Assembly: GCF_007655135.1 (NCBI RefSeq)
Contig: NC_045128.1
Coordinates: 13,594,230 to 13,658,229, forward strand
DNA: 64,000 bases
Reading direction: 5' to 3'
Source: Punica granatum
Lineage: Eukaryota > Streptophyta > Magnoliopsida > Myrtales > Lythraceae
The notes below the pieces were generated by a model that saw only the letters and a program-made list of their open reading frames with translations, was not told the origin of the DNA and did no database searches. This document shows positions 9,462 through 20,711 of the stretch, piece by piece; the first letter of the stretch is position 1; each line of letters starts with the position of its first letter. The translations under genes and the position numbers were made by a program.

Positions 9462-11035
9462 CATGGTTGTCAGAATCGCGATTCGAATCGTAGAATCGTA
9501 CGATTCTACGATTCAAGGAGGATTACCGATTCTGATTCAGCTAGGTGAGTCGAGATTGTAGAATCGGATTCGAATCGCGTGTTGAATCGTAGAATCGCAA
9601 AATCGGGCCGATTCTGCGATTTTACGTTCAGGTTGGATTCGGCCCAAGCCCGGGCCCAATAAGCGGGCCGAAGCCTGGACCCGAAAGCCCAAACCCGAAA
9701 CCCCTCTCCCACCCGCCTTTCTTCCTCTTTTCCTGTCATGAAACCCTAATTTCTCCCCTGCTTTGTCCTTCCAATTCGACCTTCGAACGTTGCCTCAAAT
9801 CTTCGACGAAATCTTCGATAGTTCGATCCACCTACTTGCTTCGATTGACAGTCCACCGCCTTCTTCTTCCGAGAAGCTAGCTTGTCCAAGCTTCGATTGC
9901 GGTTGCGGACCTTGCGGTTACTTCCTCCGCATTTTCCAGGTATGAAAAGTGTTGAGTACTTTTCCCTTTTACCCCAATTGCACAGCCCTTTCGCGGTTGA
10001 ATGGATGTATCCTTCATGTTCTCTTCTATTTCCTTTCGATTGAGTTTGATGGGTTAATGCCGTGCCACATCACATCTTTGCTGTCGAAATAGGCTGCGGC
10101 GTGGAGGGCCGTAACTCCATCGGACGTGGTGACGATTTGGGTCAACATCTTGTTTTTCTCGAGCAGAGTCTTTACTGCATCCAAACTCCCATATATTGCA
10201 GCAATACAAGGTGATTTTTTATGGGTTAATGTGTTTGATGGGTTAATGTGTTTCCGATGCTTTTGCCGTCGAGGTTTATCAGCATTTCTGGGAATTCTCA
10301 GACTCGCGTTACTAGCCTGACACGTTTCAGAATTCTCCTGCTGAGGCTGGGTTTTAGTGTTCCTAGTCTGACTCCTCCTTCGTCTTCGGTCCTGTAAGAT
10401 TGCAAGTTGCAATCAGCTTTAGTGCCATTTTCATCAGCTTCTGTTTTGTCAAAAGCTCAATTCTATTACAATACAAAAAAGAATCCAAGGAATTGTATTT
10501 CCACTTATTAAAAAAAACAGGAATAACTGTAAAATTGTATATTTGTGATCTGCTTTGTCGCCGATTCCTCATTTCAGTGCTGCAGTGCTGCTGATTGAAG
10601 TTCATGTCCATTTTCGTAATGTCTGTCAGAATAATACTACGAACATGAGCCAATCATTTACTGTTGCTTATAGATACAAGTCCAGAGTATTAGGATTCGC
10701 GATATGCTTGTTCATTTTATGTTATGAGTTATGATATATGTTGTTAATTTTTTATTTCGGGAGTTTGAGTTATGATTTGGATTTTGAACCTTGAATTTCG
10801 ATAATTTGTAACGATATTTTGAGTTTTTATGACTTATTGTTGATTTGTTGGTTTGTGTTTTTATTTGAATGAACAAGAATTAATTTTTTTTGCTCAGAAA
10901 AGTATGTTACATATATATATATATGTTATTTTTTTTAATTACAGGTAGAATCTTACGATTCACGATTCGAATCGCGATTCACGATTCTACGACACTCGAT
11001 CGATTCTAAGTAGAATCGCGATTCTGACAACCTTG
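9462..11035. mobile_element. Gene-carrying hAT element, 1574 bp, perfect 8-bp TSD
   Basis: The inverted ends are CATGGTTGTCAGAATCGCG at 9462 and, on the minus strand, CAAGGTTGTCAGAATCGCG at 11035. The flanking 8-bp TSD ATTGAGAG is identical at 9454-9461 and 11036-11043. Subterminal DNA is built of GAATCGCGATTC and TACGATTC units. The interior (about 9640-10900) is not transposon-like. It has a GC-richer leader with an exon-like end at CCAG/GTATGA near 9941, and a minus-strand ankyrin-repeat fragment at 10071-10214. No transposase is present. It is therefore a non-autonomous hAT that appears to have acquired host gene pieces. Confidence 0.88.
10071..10214 (-). pseudogene. Ankyrin-repeat gene fragment inside the hAT element
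   Basis: The minus-strand frame reads IAAIYGSLDAVKTLLEKN, then TSDGVTALHAAAYFDSKDV. This fits one and a half ankyrin repeats (the TALHAAA/TPLHxAA core followed by the xDVV helix). The frame extends on both sides (stop at 10026, upstream to 10412) into sequence with no ankyrin features. Ankyrin proteins are a large plant family, so the donor gene cannot be named. It is almost certainly non-functional as protein. Confidence 0.6.
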
Positions 11036-11299
11036 ATTGAGAGAAAGTAAGGATTATATTGTTGAATTTTGGAAAAAGTTGAGAATAGTTGAGGGAAAGT
11101 AATGATTAGTTGAAATAAAGTAATAATTATGTTATTGAATTATGAAAAAAGTAATGAATAATTGAGAGAAAGTAATGATTGTGTTGTTAAATTGAAGATA
11201 AGTAGAGTTAAGTGGAGTAGAGTTAAAATTAAAGTTACAATTTATTTGTGAAACAAATAAACCTGACTAATCTAGGTGCCAATTTGATGTTTGAATAAA

Positions 11300-11723
11300 G
11301 AATTAATTGCACTGGTGATCCAAAAATTTTTATAAATGTTTCAATATGGTACAAAAAGTTTTTTCGTTACTTGATGGTACAAAATGTTTCAAAGTTGTTT
11401 CAGTATAATACAAACCGTCATATCGCTATTGACACCATCAAGCCGACGCTGATGGTGCAAAATTAGTTTTTGTGGGATATTACATGATGATGCAAAATGT
11501 TTTGAAACTGTAACTTAATAGTACAAAATGTTTTACAAGTTACATGATGATGCAAAATTTACAGATTTTGTAAAGGACGATTTGACGGCGTCAATAGCGA
11601 GATAACTGTTTGTACTATATTGAAACAATTTTGAAATATTTTGTACCATCAAATGACAAAAAAAAAATTTGTACCATAATAAAATATTTGTAAAACTTTT
11701 TGGATTATCAATATAATTTACCC
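11300..11723. mobile_element. Mutator-like MITE, family A, about 424 bp
   Basis: The ends are inverted: GAATTAATTGCACTGGTGAT at 11300 and GGATTATCAATATAATTTACCC ending at 11723, followed inward by near-identical blocks ('ttttgtaccatca', 'caaaatgtttcaaagttgtt'). The flanks TTGAATAAA and TTAATAAAA are a plausible decayed 9-bp TSD (7 of 9 if compared in place). The family is the same as the elements at 29240-30008 and 34705-35129. Confidence 0.65.
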
Positions 11724-11759
11724 TTAATAAAACAGGGCACAAAATTTGAAAATTTTAAC

Positions 11760-13850
11760 CCACAAACCCTCCGTCGCTAAAGTCTCTCGCTGTTGCTTCT
11801 TCTTCATCCTCCTTCCCCTCTATCTTGTTGCCTTCTCTTCATCCATTTCCAATCAGTCCATCGACCTCCTCGACGCCTAAGCCCTGCCACCGCACAAAAT
11901 CCTCTTCCACAACCCCAAAGCACTCTCTCTCCCCCCTTCCCTTTTCTCTCTACTCTTCGCCCAACAAAATCTGCAGTGCAAGTCACGACTTTAAGGTCAA
12001 GGCGCGAAGCATTGCACACAGCAAAAGGCACCTTCTTCGTTCTCCAGCTCTGACAAGTTTGACCTAAGGTTTCTTCACAATTTGAGAGTTCAAGACCCCT
12101 GACGTTCCTCTGCTGATGGTCTCCCCTATGTCTTCTTCTCGACAATCCCTAACCGTCCCTTGCTACCTGCAAAGTTCGAGCCCTTACCATATGCATAATA
12201 GCGGATGGTCAACAGTCGTTGAATGCGGATTTACCCTCAAATTTGACGGGTTCGACCTCAGTATAACAGTCGTGGTTTGATTGCCTTCTTCTCATCAGGT
12301 TCTTCTCTCTCTCTCTCTCTCTCTCGGCCTCACTGTATTAGCTTTTCTTTCTCTTTAATACTGTTAATTTTCTGGAGTTGTGGCTTTCTGTATTTCTGGG
12401 TTCTTTCAGTTTCTGGTTATAGAGTTGTGGTCATTTCCTTTCCCGATATTCTGGTGTGTTTGGTGGCTCCCTAATTATTTAGGATTGACATGAGATTGAC
12501 TAACACCAATTCTTGTTATTCCCTATTGGTTTAGAGCTGCAGTGGTTTAGAATGGGTGATGGGAATTTTGTTCCAATCTTCACTATCTGTACTCTTTTGT
12601 GGTTTGATCGAGGGATGTTGAACATTTAAAAGGCCAATCATTGTTAAAGATTTGTCTGAGGATATTGGTTTGGCTGACACGATAAACAACATGATTAAAG
12701 CACCGGAAAAACTACAATGCTATGTTGATTATGAGATATCTGGAGGAAAAAAGGGAAGAGTAGGAGGCCTCAATTGCAGTCAACAAGCAGTTTTTGCTCT
12801 TGTTTTGGTTGATTTGCATTGCCTTACGTAGTCGGATTTTTTTACAATTTGCAATCCATGTTCGACCTTTAATATTGCACTATGTTAATAGCTTTGGCTT
12901 GATGCTCTCCCTCTGGATTTTCTAGTATTTACTCAAATCCTTTGACCTACTATTGGTCCTCCTATGATTTGGTTCTTTCATGCGATCATTTATCAATGGC
13001 AATCTGTGGTGAGATAAATATATGGATAGCTTGTGTTTGATCTTTTAAGCTCTCTCCTGTAGCTGCATTTCATGCCTTTGTGAGTAGGATAAAAGGCTCT
13101 GTTGAAATATGATACGATGTCTTCCTTGATTATGCACTCAAATTAACCCTTTAGCGTATTGTTGAGTTGATATGTAGCTCTTTGGCCTTTTATGGCACTT
13201 GTCATCTTGAAATTATGAGTCTTTAATTTTATTAAAGGTATTTCACATAAATTTGAACCTTATATTTTCAATCATATGTCTTTTTCATGGAAGCATGAGG
13301 AATTTGGTTCCATTTGATATTCATCTTATGTAGCACTTAAGCAATATAAGGTTCTAGTATATGAGCTCTTAGATTTTGGCTATAGTGGTGTTTGAAATTT
13401 TGAGATGAGATCGACTTACAGATTTTGTGGAGATATGTATTTTTCGGATATGTTCCTTCTTTGCTAGGTCAGACTTATGTTTCTTAGTCATGTTAAAGAA
13501 TAAAACTTTAAAGTATTGACACCGTAAGTTTCACAAATAATGAAGAGAACACAAATCCTGCTCAAGCTCTTGCAATGGCATCAGTTGAATCAACAACAGA
13601 TTCTGGTTGAGACAAAACAAATTTTTCTTGCCAAGTGGTTTGGATTCGGTTTGAAATAAAAATGAGAGGTTCGCTTCAATCATCGATTGTAAATTTGTTA
13701 CATTCGGAAAGATCTCTGAAATTTCCTATGAGAAATACACAACCCAAAAGCAGCGAGCTGCCTCTCCAAAGCAGCTCGTTGCTAAATGTTTTCTTTTTCT
13801 TTTTTCTTTTTTTGAAAATGACATGTGCCAGAAAAGTGAGCTGGCATAGA
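11760..13850 (+). other. Gene-like 5' region inside the CACTA element, no full gene
   Basis: From 11760 the DNA becomes CT- and Ser/Pro-codon-rich. One frame (11825-12067) reads like a plastid transit peptide: LPSLHPFPISPSTSST, further Ser/Thr-rich sequence, then SASHDFKVKAR. Downstream, TTCTTCTCATCAG/GTTCTT at about 12298 and a long T-rich tract look like a 5' intron. No conserved downstream exon was found before 13850. The most likely reading is a captured 5' gene fragment; the donor is not recognised. Confidence 0.35.
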
Positions 13851-13930
13851 TCATAGTTTGTCCCGACACAAAAATCTGTGCCGGCGTAGGGGTGCTTTTG
13901 CCGACACTATTTTTTGTGCGTCGCCATACT

Positions 13931-14574
13931 TTAGACGATGATATCTATTACGATGCACCAAAGTGCTAGAGATTATATGGTGCAAGGAAATTATGATTAA
14001 TTAGAAGAAAGAATAAGGGTAAATTAGGCACAAAAATTAAAGAATATTAACATTAATGATTTGGAGTTTAAAATTGGTAATTTGAATTTGCTTATCCTAT
14101 GCCCTTAGGGTATAGCATAGAAAAACCGATTATAATATATATCAAAACTGCCGTGCATGTTGGGGATGCGCCACGAAAAGCAAATTTAAGACGCTCCTTT
14201 TCCATGTGAATTAACCTTTAAAATGAATCTAGACATGAACCTTCATTACATTTTGTTTAGATTATATTCAACGTATTTTCAATATATATCCATATTATTG
14301 TATGTGGTAACATATAATTAAAGAATTTTTTGTAAAATAAGTTTTATCCTCCTCAAAATATGTAATTTTTTTCGAGTTTAATGTGTGAAATATTCTATAA
14401 ATAGAAAACTTGAAAATTCATTTCACTAATCATCTTTGACTAAATATAATTTTTCTGACATCTTATCCCCCTACACGATAACTATCACTCTTCATATATA
14501 CGCAAATATATATATATATATATATTACATGATGATTATCTCTTAAAATATATGTTTTTTGCATTTTCATAAGA
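13931..14574. other. AT-rich intergenic DNA, no gene seen
   Basis: This includes a (TA)n run at 14509-14525. A GC-rich scrap at about 14150-14180 has no terminus-like structure. Confidence 0.6.
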
Positions 14575-15560
14575 TTAAAATAGGTATTTTCTTATCAGGT
14601 TGATTGAGATAAGGAAAATAATAGTGAGGCAACCGAACATCATCGCCTCCTTATCAACGCGATCTGGTTGAAAGCAAAGACCTCTCGTGTCCCCCTGATC
14701 GAGAAACGGAGGGTCCAATCCTGTTATGTGAGGTGGCCTTGGAGGTGGTGTTGTTTCTCTAGGAGGCCATCGCTGAAATTGTTGAAGAGGTTGGAGGATG
14801 ATCAGAGATGGCAAATCGCATGAACTTCAGAGCAAGGAGAGCAAAAGTGGAGACTCTCTAAAAGTTGCCTTTTATAGACGCCGGAATCCAGCTGGAGTGG
14901 CAAGAGTCACGGGGATGTGACAGTTACCCCTCATTGTGGCCTTTGACACGCCGCGAAAGTGAAACGACGCTGAATCTAAAGGTTAGGGACATGTCTTGCA
15001 ATTTTGATCCAACGGCTAGGGGGCATGGAATGATTTGAAGCGGACTGACCCCACAGAGAACGTTGGATCTGATTTAATCTAACGACTCCAGAGTGCTCGA
15101 AGTGTGCTTCTCGTGGGGTATGCTTCGCAAGCCATCCGCGACACGTGGTAAAGGTTTTCTTGACGATTCGCATCGCACGTGCCCGATTAAGGGGCAAGGT
15201 TGGGGATTGGATTTTGGGCTCCCAACCCAGTAAGGTCCACAGGGACCGATGGACTAAGCAAAGCCCCGCCTAGCCCAGTTTCCTGACACGTGACACGGGC
15301 CTGGGTCCTCTAAGCAAGGCCCACCAGCGAAGCTCATTTTTGGGCTGAGTTTATTAACGGTGCATTTGGTAATTACCATTACTTTTCTCTGACACATAGG
15401 ACTCAATCTGATTTGAGCATTGGAGAGAAAAATCGGGACACTATCCCGAGTTCCCCTTGTGTAAGTGCTCGTGATTGGACCGTGATTCGTGGATCGTGGA
15501 TTCTTCATCAATAACTCGCACGTGAATTGTTCGTGACAGTGATCCAAATTTCGTTGTCCC
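14575..15560. mobile_element. Gypsy-type LTR retrotransposon remnant
   Basis: A GC-richer block whose right part (about 15340-15560) resembles a plant Gypsy LTR end: GAGAGAAAAATCGGGACAC, then CCCGAGTTCCCCTTGTG, then GTGATTGGACCGTGATTCG. This is similar in plan to the LTR end at 4980-5165. The left part (14575-14830) has a minus-strand Pro-rich frame (PPRETTPPPRPPHITG), possibly polyprotein debris. Neither boundary is fixed, and no paired LTR was found. It abuts the ABC-transporter fragment. Confidence 0.4.
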
Positions 15561-15639
15561 AACAGATCTGTAATCAATTGCGACAAAGCCCTCTGATTAT
15601 CCCAATTTCATGCGATTTATGCCCAAACATTATAAGTTG

Positions 15640-15801
15640 TACCAATTTCTTGCAATATTGAATTTTATGCCCGCAGTAGGTGATCTTGCCGATTAGCGTC
15701 AAATGGTTGTCGGGATTTCCTGCATGTGCCTTCAGTAAAGTTGTTTCGCCAGAACCCAGCGGTCCAAGAAGCAAATTACGGTCATCTTGAAAAATCAGAG
15801 A
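15640..15801 (-). pseudogene. ABCG/PDR-type ABC transporter fragment, degenerate Walker A
   Basis: The minus strand encodes NLLLGPLGSGETTLLKAHAG followed by NPDNHLTLIGKITYCGHK. This closely fits the first nucleotide-binding domain of plant full-size ABCG (PDR) exporters, which usually read LLLGPPGSGKTTLLKALAG and then GKITYCGH. The catalytic Walker A lysine is replaced by Glu (GSGETT), and the frame decays downstream into unrelated sequence. Only about one exon is present and the rest of the gene is missing, so it is a dead fragment. It lies between LTR debris and the CKX fragment. Confidence 0.75.
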
Positions 15802-16064
15802 GTTCAGTTCTGAACTGGGTTCAGCTCATTCTTGGACCCGACCAAACATCGTCGACAATATCCAAGACCAAAAACGCCATAAACAAAAATATAAATGTTA
15901 CAGAAATATGGACACGTGTACGTCTAAATGAGCCTAAAGTTCATATAAGTCCGACAAAAATTATGCTATACTAATTATGCTTCATGGGTTTTGAGCAGCA
16001 ATCTAGTAAGCATAATATAGGTTTTATGTCGCCAACCTCAGGGGTTTTAATTATCAATCTAACT

Positions 16065-16395
16065 CCTCCATATACTTGATTCATTCTTCTTTACAACATA
16101 CATCTATATTGACAGAGGAAAAGAAAAGGAAAAAAAGAGAGAAACCTAGTTAAGAACCTAGTTGCTATACTAATTATGCTTGTCTGATCTCCACCCCAAT
16201 TTATATATTGAACCAAGAAAACCCATGAAGGCTTAATTTATCATGATAATCCACTGTTGACCCATCTGCTAATCAAAAATCATCCGCCCAGGTATATAGT
16301 ATCATTTTCCGGTAAAATCTTGTTTTTCGATCATGGAACGTTCTCCATTTCGAGCCAAGGTGTCTGGCCCAATCTTCTTTAGTCACGTAATAGTA
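16065..16395 (-). pseudogene. Inverted duplicate of the CKX 3' end (last-exon tail plus 3'UTR)
   Basis: The minus strand reads TKEDWARHLGSKWRTFHDRK and then KMILYTWADDF. It parallels TKEDWARHFGSKWRTFRERK and KMILSPGQMIF at the C-terminus of the CKX gene at 50357-53719. Similarity continues past the stop into 3'UTR: both copies contain ACTAGGTTCTT, GATGTATGTTGTAAAGAAG and AATGAATCAAGTATATG (here 16071-16190, there about 53815-53915). Upstream of TKEDW the resemblance fades within a few codons, and no other CKX exon is found nearby. The open frame running on to 16563 is not CKX-like. It is a truncated pseudogene about 37 kb from its relative and in opposite orientation. Confidence 0.85.
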
Positions 16396-16399
16396 TATA

Positions 16400-17679
16400 T
16401 GCAGACATACCATCGTGCCATCTGAAGAGAAATTAATTGAGTTTAGAGCGAATCTATATCTATTGTTCACGTCAAAAAACGTCGGTAGGTAGATAACTAG
16501 AAAATCAGGCATGTCAGGACGCTGTCTCAAGAAATTGATCGACGCGACACCAGCTGGCTCCACCGATACAAAGAGTTGTACTACGGACGCGAGTGTCCAT
16601 GGGACTGGATGGCATCTGGATTTCGAATAAATGAAGTGCGCCTAAAACGATTTCGGAACTCGAATTTAGCCACGATGAGTTGTCTACCAATATTTGTGCT
16701 ACGATCTGAAATTGGAATAAAAAACGGCCCGTGAGCCTGCTATCTATTCCGCAAAGAAATTGAGTTGAGCAAAGTCAACTCACTGCCCTTGAACTCATTC
16801 ACCTCGACTGCTTGTGCCGAAGGAAAATAAAATATTCCCTTGAGAAATCAAGACAAATCTAAAGATGAATCGGGTTAGGAAAACCGATTGAAGCGATGGT
16901 TTGCGAAAACCGATGCAAAATTAAGACTACTCCAACGCGCATGAAGAATAAATTGCAAGAAAGTATAGATTGCGAAGAATGTAAAGTGCAGAGAACGAAA
17001 AGTGCGAAAAAAAGAAAAAAGAAAAATGCAGTGCGATTGATAGTTGTGTCGAAGGGAAATAACAATGAACTCTGAATCGCATACTTAATTATAGGCATTA
17101 CAACTAAACTCTATTAGATCTATCAAAATCGGATAGGTTAGTAGTTACAAGATTGGAATATTATTCAAAAGGAAATGAGTGCCTAAATGATCTAAATTGC
17201 CTAAGTCCTCTAAGAGACGAAATGCTCTAGAAACATCGGAGAAGATATCCAATTTATTTCATGCCAAAAATCAAAGTACTTAAAATACTTAATCCTTGCT
17301 CCTCAAGAGTTGTATCTCGGCTGCCATATCTAATTTCCACCGCCTCTGTGCAAATCTATACATCCATAGGCTTCTAATTGGACTTTCTTCGATGGACTAT
17401 AATTAATTAATCTTGGGCCGGTTTCATGAAAATCCACGGCCTAAAAGTCAATGTGTCGGCCTCATACTTGGTCTTGATCCAAAGCAAGTCTCAAGTCTAT
17501 TTTCCCGCGAAGTGCGGAATTTGTATTTATTATAACCATCAGATTGAGCGATGCAATTTTAAAATATGAAAAATAACTATCCACTAACTCACTTTTTACC
17601 ATCTCACATCCCCCATTTTTCGCCTCTCTTTCAGTGAAAATGCGGTTCCTGCAATAATTTTTTTTTCGACCCGAATTCT
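16400..17679. other. Intergenic DNA, unclassified repeat-like sequence
   Basis: No gene was recognised. The block at 16720-17530 has the mixed composition of an old LTR (for example 'taattataggcattacaac' and GGGCCGGTTTCATG), but no paired copy or firm terminus was found. Confidence 0.4.
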
Positions 17680-17835
17680 AGTATCCGAATGCTTAATTAG
17701 ACCCCGAGAAGGGTTGGCCCACTAAGGGATAAAACTCTCATAGCACGAATTTTCTGCATTCACAATGATTCGATCTTGAGACCTTTCTTAAGTGGAACAA
17801 GCGCAGAACCGATAAACCGACTCGCGTTGGTTCCT
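17680..17835 (-). repeat. SINE-like dispersed repeat, family 2
   Basis: Read on the minus strand it carries tRNA-like promoter motifs (an A-box-like segment and a B-box-like GGTCTCAAGATCGAATC), then a conserved body ('gagagttttatcccttagtgg'). Related copies lie at 24195, 29075, 30300, 35505, 54895 and 58365. tRNA-derived SINE identity is inferred from the B-box-like motif and dispersed copy number. Confidence 0.5.
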
Positions 17836-20711
17836 GCAATATTTTTTAATCAATTGATTTATATTTTATTCCTTTTATTATTCTTTTAGTTTTATATTTG
17901 ATTTGTTTTATATTTAATTTACAAATAACATTTATTAGAAGTACCGTATATACTTTTTCTGTATTGCTGATAGTTCAATTTGGATATAAAATAAATTGAT
18001 CATAATTAAATTTATAAAATTCATGCGTTAACTCTATAACTTAATAAAAATATTTATACTATAATATAAAAGAAACACTTGGTGTTCCTTGATAGTTAAT
18101 TTAGTAGTGTTTTTACTAAAAATTGCCCTCAATAACTTAGGGTGTGTACATGTAAAGGGTAGATCCGGAACTGATAAGAACCTATCCTAACGGGTAAGCT
18201 CCGAGAAGTTCTCGCTAAAAAAAAAAGGGGTTAGGGTCCGGGTAAGAGATTTGAGAACAGGTGCCATCTGATTCCGATTTTGGTTCCAACTTATAGGATA
18301 TCTAGAACTGGAATCGGAATCGGGAATTGATCCCTTCTCTAAAATATATGTGTGTGTGTATGTGTCAAGTGCGAAACTGACCCCATTTCTATATTGTAAT
18401 ATATATATAATATGTAATTAGCGAAACGAAAAGGTAAGTTAAATGAGGCTGTGTCACGTGTCATCCCAAGATTAAAAAGATGGTGCCATGTGTCAAAGCT
18501 CTTAGCTGTCTATTGCATTGCTTCACCTATAAGGAAGAAGATAGTAAAAAATGATTAAAAGGAAGCAAGAATGTATTTAATGGGAGATGGTTAATGATTA
18601 CTTGGAAGCTCCTCCTCACACAGTAATGCTTTACATGGCAGCTCATCGCACGAATAGAAGACTCTCATGAGAGCAGTCCGAATTATTTAATATATAGATA
18701 CATACATAAATAGATGTAGATTAGTAAAAGTAACTAGGTTGTGCTAACTGCTAGCATCAAGAACATAATGGGTAGTGAGAGGCAATATCTTATACTTATT
18801 ACTTCTAAAAATAGTTTATTACTTATACAATGAAGAGTTTAAATTTATGTAAAGTGCTTATTTATGTAAAACTATTTTTCATACTTTTGAAAAAATTTAT
18901 TACTCATTTATGTAAAACTATTTTTTCATGCTTATGCAAACCGAAACTAAAGGGGCTAAGCTTAGATTGGTCCAAACTTATTGTAGCAAATCAAGCTTAA
19001 TCCCTATAACTTTTGACATATACATTTCAATTTTGTCAGTTTAATTGTAATGTAAACTAATTGCCTTAAGTTTTATTAAAATAATTTTATTAATTTGATT
19101 ATGTTAATATTATTAATAAAATATATAAATGATTTTTTTGAGTTAATAAAGTATTTATTTATGTAAATAACATACTTAATTTTGATTAAAAGTAATTTTA
19201 TTCATTTCATTTTATCGTCAATTTGAAAATTGCTTAAAACTTAATTTTACAATCATAAACTAATTAATATTTTTAAAGGTCTAATTATATAATAAAATAT
19301 ACTATTTTTTCATGAATGATAATTCCGGCAATGCGCGAGTGAGATGGCTAGTTGTACATTATATGTTAAAAGTATTAACTAAATTAAATAAAAAAAAAAA
19401 GGAAACCCTAGAATTTCAAATTAGAATCAGATCTCCGTCTCTCTCTTAGTGTTCACCCCTCCCTAAGCTCTGCTTCTCATCTGAGTGCCCCAGACCAAAT
19501 GAGGTGATTAAGTTTATTACTGGTTTCAGATACAAATATGGCTTGCTTTTTCGCCATTGCTGCCCTCCTCCGCGAGCCACTGCACTGCTGGTGCTCTTCC
19601 TCTGCGAGCGACTGCTGCTCTGAGGGATAATAAGTTCCAAATGGGTATCCGAAACAAGTGGGTGGAGTCCGGTTCCAAGGTTTTACAACGTATGGTCCAG
19701 TTTTAAAATCTCGAAACAAGTCCTATACAAGATAGGGTTTGGGTACATGAAAAATGCATGATATCCGGAGCCGCATACCCCGAATAACAACTCTAATTAT
19801 ATTTAAAAAAGAGAGAAAAAAATGACGTATCAAATATAGGTATAAAATTATAACTTCTCACAACTTTCTCCTCTTTTCTCTCCTTATGCACGTGTTCCAC
19901 TTCCCATTTTCCTATCATGTCCTCTACCATCACCTTTTTCTTTTTAAAAACAAAACTTTATTTTTTTGAAAGACTTTAATGTAATTAATTCTAATTGATT
20001 TATTGGTTGCGCTTAGCGCGGGTGAAAGCTCTATTAATTTATTAAAGAACGTCGCACATAATCTGGGTAAACATGTAGAGTTATTATACAAAATTTTCTC
20101 CTCAATTTCATTATAAAAAAAAAAGCAAATCACTTATTAATAAGTAACAGTGAAGACAATCTATTAATAGTGAAAACAAAAACAAAAGTGAGTTTTTAAT
20201 TTAAGATTGTGAGAAAGTACTACTTTTAAGGTAAAATATTTTCTATAGAAAAAATTTCGCAATTCATTATGTCAATATATTTTTACATTAATCATTAGTA
20301 AAAAAAATAGAAATACAAAAGATGATTTAATAATAAGGTAGCTTCATAATTAAGAAAAAAGTATTTGATTTAAATATAAAAAAAATATTAGACAAGTATA
20401 TAAGAATAAAAATTTCCATAATTTTTCCTTTTAATTGCAGTCTTGAGAGGATTGGGTAGAAAGTGTGTCCACAGCCCTCTATATATAGGATAATTCCCTA
20501 TCGGAGATTACCGGATTTTGGATTTCATATATCCAATTTCATGTAATTTCCTCACTCATTCTCCCTCTTTTCATTCTGTTATTTCTATGTCCTTTTTTTT
20601 TGTTGAACATTCTATTTCTATATATATTCAATTGGGGATAATGAGGATTTTTCTTTTTTGGTGCAATATATATATATATATATATAACTATTAAGGATGT
20701 TAAATTTAACT
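17836..20711. other. Intergenic DNA, no gene seen
   Basis: Mostly AT-rich. A block at 18135-18340 has GGAACTGG/GGAATCGG-type units. A block at 19440-19800 is GC-richer with weak open frames and ends in CCGAATAACAACTCTAA. The two could be ends of a decayed hAT-like element, but the flanks do not match. A Helitron-like hairpin (GCGCTTAGCGCGGGTGAAAG) occurs at about 20010 without the required CTAG end. Confidence 0.45.

Larger units (their letters stand above)
9352..11253. mobile_element. PIF/Harbinger-like MITE split by a hAT insertion
   Basis: The left arm (TGTTTGACTTTAGAGTTAAG at about 9352-9453) and the right arm (AAGTGGAGTAGAGTTAAAAT to about 11253) belong to the same MITE family as copies at 28146, 37067, 40263, 48049, 57372 and 59645. 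The family has ends like GTTTGRTTTNAGAGTTAAAG and inner runs resembling 'aattgagagaaagtaatgatt'. Without the 1.57-kb hAT insertion it would be about 0.33 kb. Superfamily assignment rests on the copy at 37067 with its 3-bp TSD. Confidence 0.6.
9108..13930. mobile_element. CACTA-type DNA transposon remnant, host for nested elements
   Basis: CACTACAAGAAAA at 9108 is the canonical plant CACTA (En/Spm) terminus. It is followed to about 9350 by repeated subterminal motifs (CCGACAC, GCCGGGATA, TGTGCCGGGATAG). A matching block in inverted sense (CCCGACACAAAAATCTGTGCC and TGCCGACACTATTTTTTGTG) lies at about 13860-13920, so the right end is near 13930. The inverted CACTA terminus itself is not intact there, and no transposase (TnpA/TnpD) is visible. 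Inside lie a PIF-like MITE split by a hAT element, a Mutator-like MITE, and gene-like DNA at 11760-13850. The TSD could not be checked because the right end is decayed. Confidence 0.6.

Noticed and set aside
16273..16563. Whole 96-codon frame as a small CKX-like gene
   Set aside because: Only the last about 35 codons resemble CKX; FAD and substrate domains are absent.
19318..19352. GGCTAGT after a GC-rich stretch, resembling a Helitron 3' end
   Set aside because: No stem-loop forms in the preceding sequence.
18135..19795. Possible hAT element with ends TTAGGGTGTGTACATG and TTAGAGTTGTTATTCGG (inverted)
   Set aside because: The end similarity is short, the flanking 8 bases do not match, and the interior shows no continuous element.
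20000..20036. Helitron-like hairpin GCGCTTAGCGC with GGGTGAAAGCTCTATT
   Set aside because: The terminal CTRR/T is not intact (CTAT) and no matching TC-type 5' end was found.
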